The position numbers were made by a program, and so were the translations under genes. Below are positions 14,819-18,745 of a stretch of DNA of 18,745 nt, piece by piece. The stretch is taken from assembly GCA_044224215.1 (NCBI GenBank), contig JBGAKX010000089.1, forward strand, positions 1 to 18,745, written 5' to 3'. The DNA is from DAOMFM01 sp035429825 (GTDB lineage Bacteria > Acidobacteriota > Blastocatellia > UBA7656 > JADIYM01). Under the pieces are notes generated by a model. It was not told where the DNA came from. It searched no databases and saw only the letters and a list, made by a program, of their open reading frames with translations. The number at the start of each line of letters is the position of its first letter. Positions within the stretch are counted from its first letter, which is position 1.

Positions 14819-16178
14819 GTCCGATCATCGGGACACGGGGGCCGTGTCGCCGGCGCGCATGGCGGCGTTCCGGACATTGCTGCGCGTCGAGCGCGACGAG
14901 GCGTTTGCCGCGCCGCTGCTGTCGTCCGACCGGTTGGCGGATCTCTCGCCGGAAGATCGCGGCCTTGCGTACGAGCTTGCGCTCGGCGTGCTGCGGTGGC
15001 GCGGCGAGCTCGACTACCTGATCAACGCCACGACCGGACGCCCCGCCGAGAAGCTGAACCTGCCGGTGCGGATTGCGCTGTGGCTCGGGCTCTACCAGAT
15101 CCGGCATCTTGACCGGATACCGGAGCATGCGGCCGTCAACGAATCCGTTGAGCTGCTCAAGCACGGTTCGCATCGCCGCGCGGCGCCGCTGGTGAATGCG
15201 GCCCTCCGCGCAGCGCTTCGAGACCGGCCCGACGCGCCCGATGCGCGCGTGCGCGACCCGCTCAATCGACTGTCGATCGCGGCGTCGCATCCGCGATGGC
15301 TTCTCGAGCGGTGGATCGAGCGGTTCGGCATCGACGAAGCGACCGCGCTGGCGCTCGAGAACAACCGGCACGCGCCGACGGCGTTGCGGGTGAATCCCCT
15401 GAGAGCGCCGTCGCGCGCGCGCGCGCTCGAGGAGCTCTCGACACTTGGCGTCGACGTGCGGGACTCGACGATCGCGCCAGACGCGCTTGTCGTGACGTCC
15501 GGCCATCTGCCGCAGTCTTCGCGGCCGGTTCGCGACGGATGGATTTATGTCCAGGACGAAGCGTCGCAGCTCGTCGCGCACATTACCGGCCCGAAACCCG
15601 GCGACGACGTCCTCGACGTCTGCGCCGCGCCGGGCAGCAAGACGACGCTCATGGCCGCGCTGATGGGCAACACCGGACGGATCGTCGCGATCGACCTGTA
15701 TCGCGCGCGCCTCGCGACGCTCGACGAGACGTGCAGACGGCTGGCCGTACGCATCGTCCGGCCGGTCGCGGCGGATGCGACGCGCGATCTCCCGCTTGCT
15801 CCACACGTGCGTTTCGACCGGGTCCTCGTCGACGCGCCGTGCAGCGGGACGGGGACGCTCAGGCGAAACCCCGAGATCAAGTGGAGGCTTGCGGCTGAGG
15901 ACCTTCCGCGTTTCGCCTCGCTTCAGACCGGATTGCTCGCACGCGCCGCCGAACGCGTTCTTCCCGGCGGCCGCCTCGTCTACTCGACGTGCTCGCTCGA
16001 GCCCGAGGAGAACGAACACGTCGCGGCCGCGTTTCTCGCCGCAGCGCCGGAGTTCGGCCACGTGACCGCCGGGCTTCCTCCCGGCCTGTGCACGCCCGAG
16101 GGCTTCGTGCGCACGTATCCTCACCGCAACGGATCGGACGGATTCTTTGCCGCCGTCTTCGAGCGACGAAAGGCCTGA
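14799..16178 (+). CDS. rsmB: 16S rRNA (cytosine-967-C5)-methyltransferase RsmB
   Basis: RsmB methylates C967 of 16S rRNA using SAM. Residues 16-150 form the NusB-like RNA-binding domain (SPARMAAFRTLLRV, then LVNAALRAALRD). The RsmF/Nol1-type methyltransferase follows, with SAM-binding VLDVCAAPGSKTT (271-283), the motif IV cysteine in DAPCSGTGTLRRNPEIKWR (345-363, Cys348), and the catalytic cysteine in STCSLEPEENE (396-406, Cys398). GTG 14799 overlaps fmt by 20 nt. Another GTG at 14844 would begin exactly at the conserved SPAR segment and is equally plausible; neither has a convincing ribosome-binding site. fmt-rsmB adjacency is widespread in bacteria and supports both identities. The stop shares a base with the start of the next gene. 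Confidence 0.95.
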   Translation: MRSLAPRSDHRDTGAVSPARMAAFRTLLRVERDEAFAAPLLSSDRLADLSPEDRGLAYELALGVLRWRGELDYLINATTGRPAEKLNLPVRIALWLGLYQIRHLDRIPEHAAVNESVELLKHGSHRRAAPLVNAALRAALRDRPDAPDARVRDPLNRLSIAASHPRWLLERWIERFGIDEATALALENNRHAPTALRVNPLRAPSRARALEELSTLGVDVRDSTIAPDALVVTSGHLPQSSRPVRDGWIYVQDEASQLVAHITGPKPGDDVLDVCAAPGSKTTLMAALMGNTGRIVAIDLYRARLATLDETCRRLAVRIVRPVAADATRDLPLAPHVRFDRVLVDAPCSGTGTLRRNPEIKWRLAAEDLPRFASLQTGLLARAAERVLPGGRLVYSTCSLEPEENEHVAAAFLAAAPEFGHVTAGLPPGLCTPEGFVRTYPHRNGSDGFFAAVFERRKA

Positions 16179-16834
16179 TGCCGGAAACGCCAGCTCCAGT
16201 CTCCGTTCCACGCGAGTTGTGGGTTCTGCTCGGCGCAACGATCGTGCTCGAGGTCGTGCTCGGCGTCGCACCGACGGCGGACCGGTTCACGTGGTTCATG
16301 GAGAACGTCCCCGTCTTCATCGGCGTTCCGCTGCTCGTCGCGACGTACCGACGCTTTCCGCTGACGCCGCTTCTCTACCGGCTGATCTTTCTGCACTCGC
16401 TCGTCCTGATGGTCGGCGGCCACTACACGTACGCCGAGGTCCCGGCCGGCAACTGGGTTCGCGACACGTTCGGGCTCGCACGGAACCACTACGACCGGCT
16501 CGGCCACTTTGCACAGGGCTTCGTGCCGGCGATCATCGCCCGCGAAGTGCTCCTGCGAACGACGCCGCTCAGGCGCGGCAGGATGCTGTTCTTTCTGGTG
16601 TGTTCGGTGTGCCTCGCGATCAGCGCGACGTACGAGCTCGTCGAGTGGTGGACCGCCACGCTCACCGGCGAGGCCGCGACGGCGTTTCTCGGCACGCAGG
16701 GCGATCCCTGGGACACGCAGTGGGACATGTTTCTGGCCTTGATCGGTTCGCTCGCCGCCCAGCTGTCGCTCGCGCGCGTGCACGACCGTCAGCTTGACCG
16801 GCTGACGATGACGCCGCAACAATTGGCCGAATGA
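16178..16834 (+). CDS. DUF2238 (YjdF-type) integral membrane protein
   Basis: The 218-residue product has about five or six hydrophobic segments, for example at 13-31, 43-57, 66-81, 110-126, 136-151 and 183-199. It carries the DUF2238 hallmarks RNHYDRLGHFAQGFVP (102-117) and LGTQGDPWDTQWDM (171-184), with many conserved His, Asp, Glu and Trp residues near the membrane face. The biochemical function of the family is not established. ATG 16178 overlaps the rsmB stop by one base (TGATG), implying translational coupling, and its own stop overlaps the yacG start (ATGA). The frame is open further upstream inside rsmB, but the residues there are not membrane-like and the overlap start fits the family length. 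Confidence 0.9.
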   Translation: MPETPAPVSVPRELWVLLGATIVLEVVLGVAPTADRFTWFMENVPVFIGVPLLVATYRRFPLTPLLYRLIFLHSLVLMVGGHYTYAEVPAGNWVRDTFGLARNHYDRLGHFAQGFVPAIIAREVLLRTTPLRRGRMLFFLVCSVCLAISATYELVEWWTATLTGEAATAFLGTQGDPWDTQWDMFLALIGSLAAQLSLARVHDRQLDRLTMTPQQLAE

Positions 16835-17025
16835 TCCGTCCGTGTCCAATATGCGGCGAGCCGGCCGCGTGGGACGACAATCCCGACCGCCCGTTCTGCA
16901 GCGAGCGGTGCCGGCTGATCGATCTCGGCCAGTGGTCGTCCGAGTCGTACGCGATCGAAAGTACCGACGACGACGAGACCGGGCGACCCGGCGTCGGCGC
17001 GCCCGAGGACTTTCAACCGTCCTGA
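16831..17025 (+). CDS. yacG: DNA gyrase inhibitor YacG (zinc ribbon)
   Basis: This 64-residue protein has the four-cysteine zinc site of YacG: CPIC (5-8) and CSERC (23-27), followed by the invariant RLIDLGQWSSE (28-38). The C-terminal part is acidic and flexible (TDDDETGRP). In E. coli YacG binds GyrB and blocks DNA binding and supercoiling by gyrase; by homology the same role is inferred here. The GyrB target is encoded about 12.5 kb away in this window on the other strand. The start ATG overlaps the stop of the DUF2238 gene by four bases. Its stop is only 10 nt from the stop of the convergent methyltransferase, leaving no space for a separate terminator. Confidence 0.93.
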   Translation: MIRPCPICGEPAAWDDNPDRPFCSERCRLIDLGQWSSESYAIESTDDDETGRPGVGAPEDFQPS

Positions 17026-17035
17026 ACGCGAGTCG

Positions 17036-17728
17036 TCAGTCGCCCTGACGCTTGTACGCGACGATCGACTTGGGGAGCCCCGTCACGCGCTCGACGTGGA
17101 TCCGTGCGCCGGGGAACAGGTCCCGCATCTGCCGCTCGTCGAGCAGGTTCCAGTCGACGTACCCGCACTGCTTGACCCACACGCGGTCCGAGATGCGAAC
17201 GACCGAGACCGTCGCGTTGTGCGGCAGCCACCCCACGGCGGGCAGCCATGTATGCGCTTCGATGGGGAACGCGCGGTGGGGCGTCTGCACAAAGTACCCG
17301 CGACCAACGCGCGCAAGCTCTGTCGCAAACGCCGTCTGGCTTGCGAGCGACTCCGCGATCCATTCGCGGTTCGCGAAACGTCGCTCGATGCAGTCGCGCT
17401 TTGGCAACGTCACGTGCTCGATCACGGAGTTGCAGAACACGATGTCGAACTCCTCATCCTCAAACGGGAGCGGTTTGCCCTCCTCGAGAATGACCGCGCG
17501 AAATCCGTGACGCCGCGCTGCCTCGTTCGGCGCATCGCCGATGTCGGCAACCGTGACGTCGACGCGAACGCGCTCACGGATCCGCACCATGAACGAGCCG
17601 TCCTGGCCGCCAAGATCGAGGATCCTGGCCCCTTCCGCCGGCTGCATCAAGCGAACGAAGAGGTCGGCTCGCGCATTGTGCCAGTCGTCGCGCTTCCGGC
17701 GGGCGAGTCTCCTGATCAGCGAGTACAC
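17036..17728 (-). CDS. Class I SAM-dependent methyltransferase
   Basis: The 230-residue protein has the Rossmann-fold SAM-binding signature: motif I ILDLGGQDGSF (36-46), an acidic end of strand 2 (ADIGD, 61-65), PLPFEDEEFDIVFCNSVIEH (87-106), and later GYFVQTPHRAFPIEAHTWLP. Proteins with the NSVIEHV and QTP-(N/H)-FPIEPH pattern are common in surface-polysaccharide and glycolipid loci, which fits the wecB gene just upstream. The acceptor cannot be named. GTG 17728 was chosen because GAAGG lies six bases upstream and because the open frame beyond it is arginine-rich shadow of wecB. It overlaps the 3' end of wecB by 13 nt, so the two are one transcription unit. Confidence 0.83.
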   Translation of the reverse strand: MYSLIRRLARRKRDDWHNARADLFVRLMQPAEGARILDLGGQDGSFMVRIRERVRVDVTVADIGDAPNEAARRHGFRAVILEEGKPLPFEDEEFDIVFCNSVIEHVTLPKRDCIERRFANREWIAESLASQTAFATELARVGRGYFVQTPHRAFPIEAHTWLPAVGWLPHNATVSVVRISDRVWVKQCGYVDWNLLDERQMRDLFPGARIHVERVTGLPKSIVAYKRQGD

Positions 17729-18745
17729 GGCGAGCCTTCGCTCGAACGGGTATGCGCGGCGATCGCGTCGGCGATCCGCACGGCCGCATGGCCGTCCCAG
17801 AACTCGGGCGTCCGTCCGGCGAACGCGATGCGACCATCCAGGATGTCCGCCGCGGCGCCGGTGATCGTCGCCGGGTCGGTGCCTACGACGCGGTTGGTGC
17901 CTTCGGTCACGGTGATTGGACGCTCGGTATTCTCGCGCAGTGTCAGACACGGGATGCCGAGCGCGGTCGTCTCCTCCTGGATGCCGCCCGAATCGGTCAG
18001 CACCAGCGTCGACTCGGAATAGAGCCTCAGAAAATCGAGATAGCCGAGCGGGTCGACGAGCCGTATCGCGCTCGACGGCGCGATTCCGAATTCGGCGATT
18101 CGCGCGCGCGTGCGGGGATGCACCGGAAACACGATCGGGATGCGGCGGCCGATCTCGTCGAGCGCGCCAAAGATCGCCTCGAGCGTTGCGCGATCGTCGA
18201 CGTTCGAAGGCCTGTGCAGCGTGAGCACCGCGTACGATTGCGGCGCGAGATTCAGCTCGTCGAGGATCGTGGACGCGCGCGCCCGCTCGCGTTGCGCGAG
18301 CAGCGTGTCGATCATCACGTTGCCGACAAAGACGATCTTCTCGGCCGGGACGCCTTCGGCGAGCAGGTTTGCGTCGGCGTCGCGCGACGGCGTCAGCAGC
18401 AGGTCCGCGAGCGCGTCCGTCGCGAGACGGTTGATCTCCTCGGGCATGCGGCGGTCCCGGCTGCGCAGACCTGCCTCGACGTGCGCCACGCGCGTATCGA
18501 GCTTTGCGGCGACGAGCGTCGCCGCGATCGTCGAGTTGACGTCGCCGACGACCAGGACCCAGTCCGGGCGGTGCTCCAGGATCACGGGCTCGAACGCCAT
18601 CATGATTCGCGCCGTCTGTTCGGCGTGGCTGGCCGAGCCGACTTCGAGGTTTATGTCCGGCCGGGGAATTCCGAGGTCCTGAAAGAACGACTCGGACATC
18701 GCCTCATCGTAGTGCTGCCCCGTGTGCACGAGGAGCGGCTCGAAC
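17716..18745 (-). CDS. wecB: UDP-N-acetylglucosamine 2-epimerase, non-hydrolysing (5' end beyond the right edge)
   Basis: About 343 C-terminal residues are present. The missing part should be a short N-terminal Rossmann strand of about 30-40 residues. Family hallmarks are LLVHTGQHYDEAM at the edge, VVGDVNSTIAA, HVEAGLRSRDRRMPEEINR, VHPRTRARI, and the nucleotide-binding LVLTDSGGIQEE with LRENTERPITV. The enzyme interconverts UDP-GlcNAc and UDP-ManNAc, which feeds ManNAc-derived sugars into cell-surface polysaccharides. An internal GTG (18729) is in frame, but the family sequence continues upstream of it, so the gene is truncated by the window and not short. It overlaps the methyltransferase gene downstream. 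The only serious alternative is a closely related epimerase acting on another UDP-sugar. Confidence 0.93.
   Translation of the reverse strand, partial: FEPLLVHTGQHYDEAMSESFFQDLGIPRPDINLEVGSASHAEQTARIMMAFEPVILEHRPDWVLVVGDVNSTIAATLVAAKLDTRVAHVEAGLRSRDRRMPEEINRLATDALADLLLTPSRDADANLLAEGVPAEKIVFVGNVMIDTLLAQRERARASTILDELNLAPQSYAVLTLHRPSNVDDRATLEAIFGALDEIGRRIPIVFPVHPRTRARIAEFGIAPSSAIRLVDPLGYLDFLRLYSESTLVLTDSGGIQEETTALGIPCLTLRENTERPITVTEGTNRVVGTDPATITGAAADILDGRIAFAGRTPEFWDGHAAVRIADAIAAHTRSSEGSPCTR

Overview
The window reads as a high-GC bacterial chromosome segment, most likely from the Acidobacteriota (a Vicinamibacteria-like lineage). The clearest taxonomic hints are a von Willebrand A protein of the 'VWFA-related Acidobacterial domain' type (8367-9344), a serine/threonine kinase fused to an AAA ATPase, a PATAN-DnaJ-TPR protein, and a GyrB with the long TOPRIM-region insertion of Gram-negative gyrases. 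The lineage is inferred from protein style; there is no rRNA here to confirm it. GTG starts are frequent and coding density is high.

Left block (1-6404, minus strand): a cytoplasmic cobalamin-binding-protein homologue, recF, gyrB, then a kinase-AAA protein that runs off the left edge. RecF and gyrB keep the ancestral pairing, but dnaA and dnaN are not beside them. A short divergent region (6405-6605) holds a promoter for the leftward genes and, on the plus strand, an unexplained structured leader before a PilZ gene (6606-6950).

Middle block (6978-11990, minus strand): reading with transcription, a membrane HD-GYP sensor, a 485-nt intergenic region, then a Roadblock/LC7 protein, a VWA protein, an ECF sigma factor and its zinc-finger anti-sigma factor. 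The 485-nt gap contains two inverted copies of a roughly 115-nt element. Each copy has three hairpins whose stems differ in sequence between copies but keep their pairing, around an identical 14-nt box. This is the most unusual feature in the window.

Right block (12122-17025, plus strand): a PATAN-J-domain-TPR fusion behind a good sigma70-type promoter, followed by fmt, rsmB, a DUF2238 membrane protein and yacG. The last four genes are closely packed or overlapping. They run convergently into a minus-strand pair at the right edge: a partial UDP-GlcNAc 2-epimerase (wecB) and an overlapping SAM methyltransferase, probably the end of a surface-polysaccharide locus.

Functionally the window joins housekeeping genes (gyrase and recombination, initiator tRNA formylation, rRNA methylation) to a dense signalling neighbourhood: a c-di-GMP hydrolase (HD-GYP), a c-di-GMP receptor (PilZ), a Roadblock protein, an ECF/anti-sigma pair and a Ser/Thr kinase. 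No tRNA, rRNA, CRISPR array, insertion sequence or prophage gene was seen.
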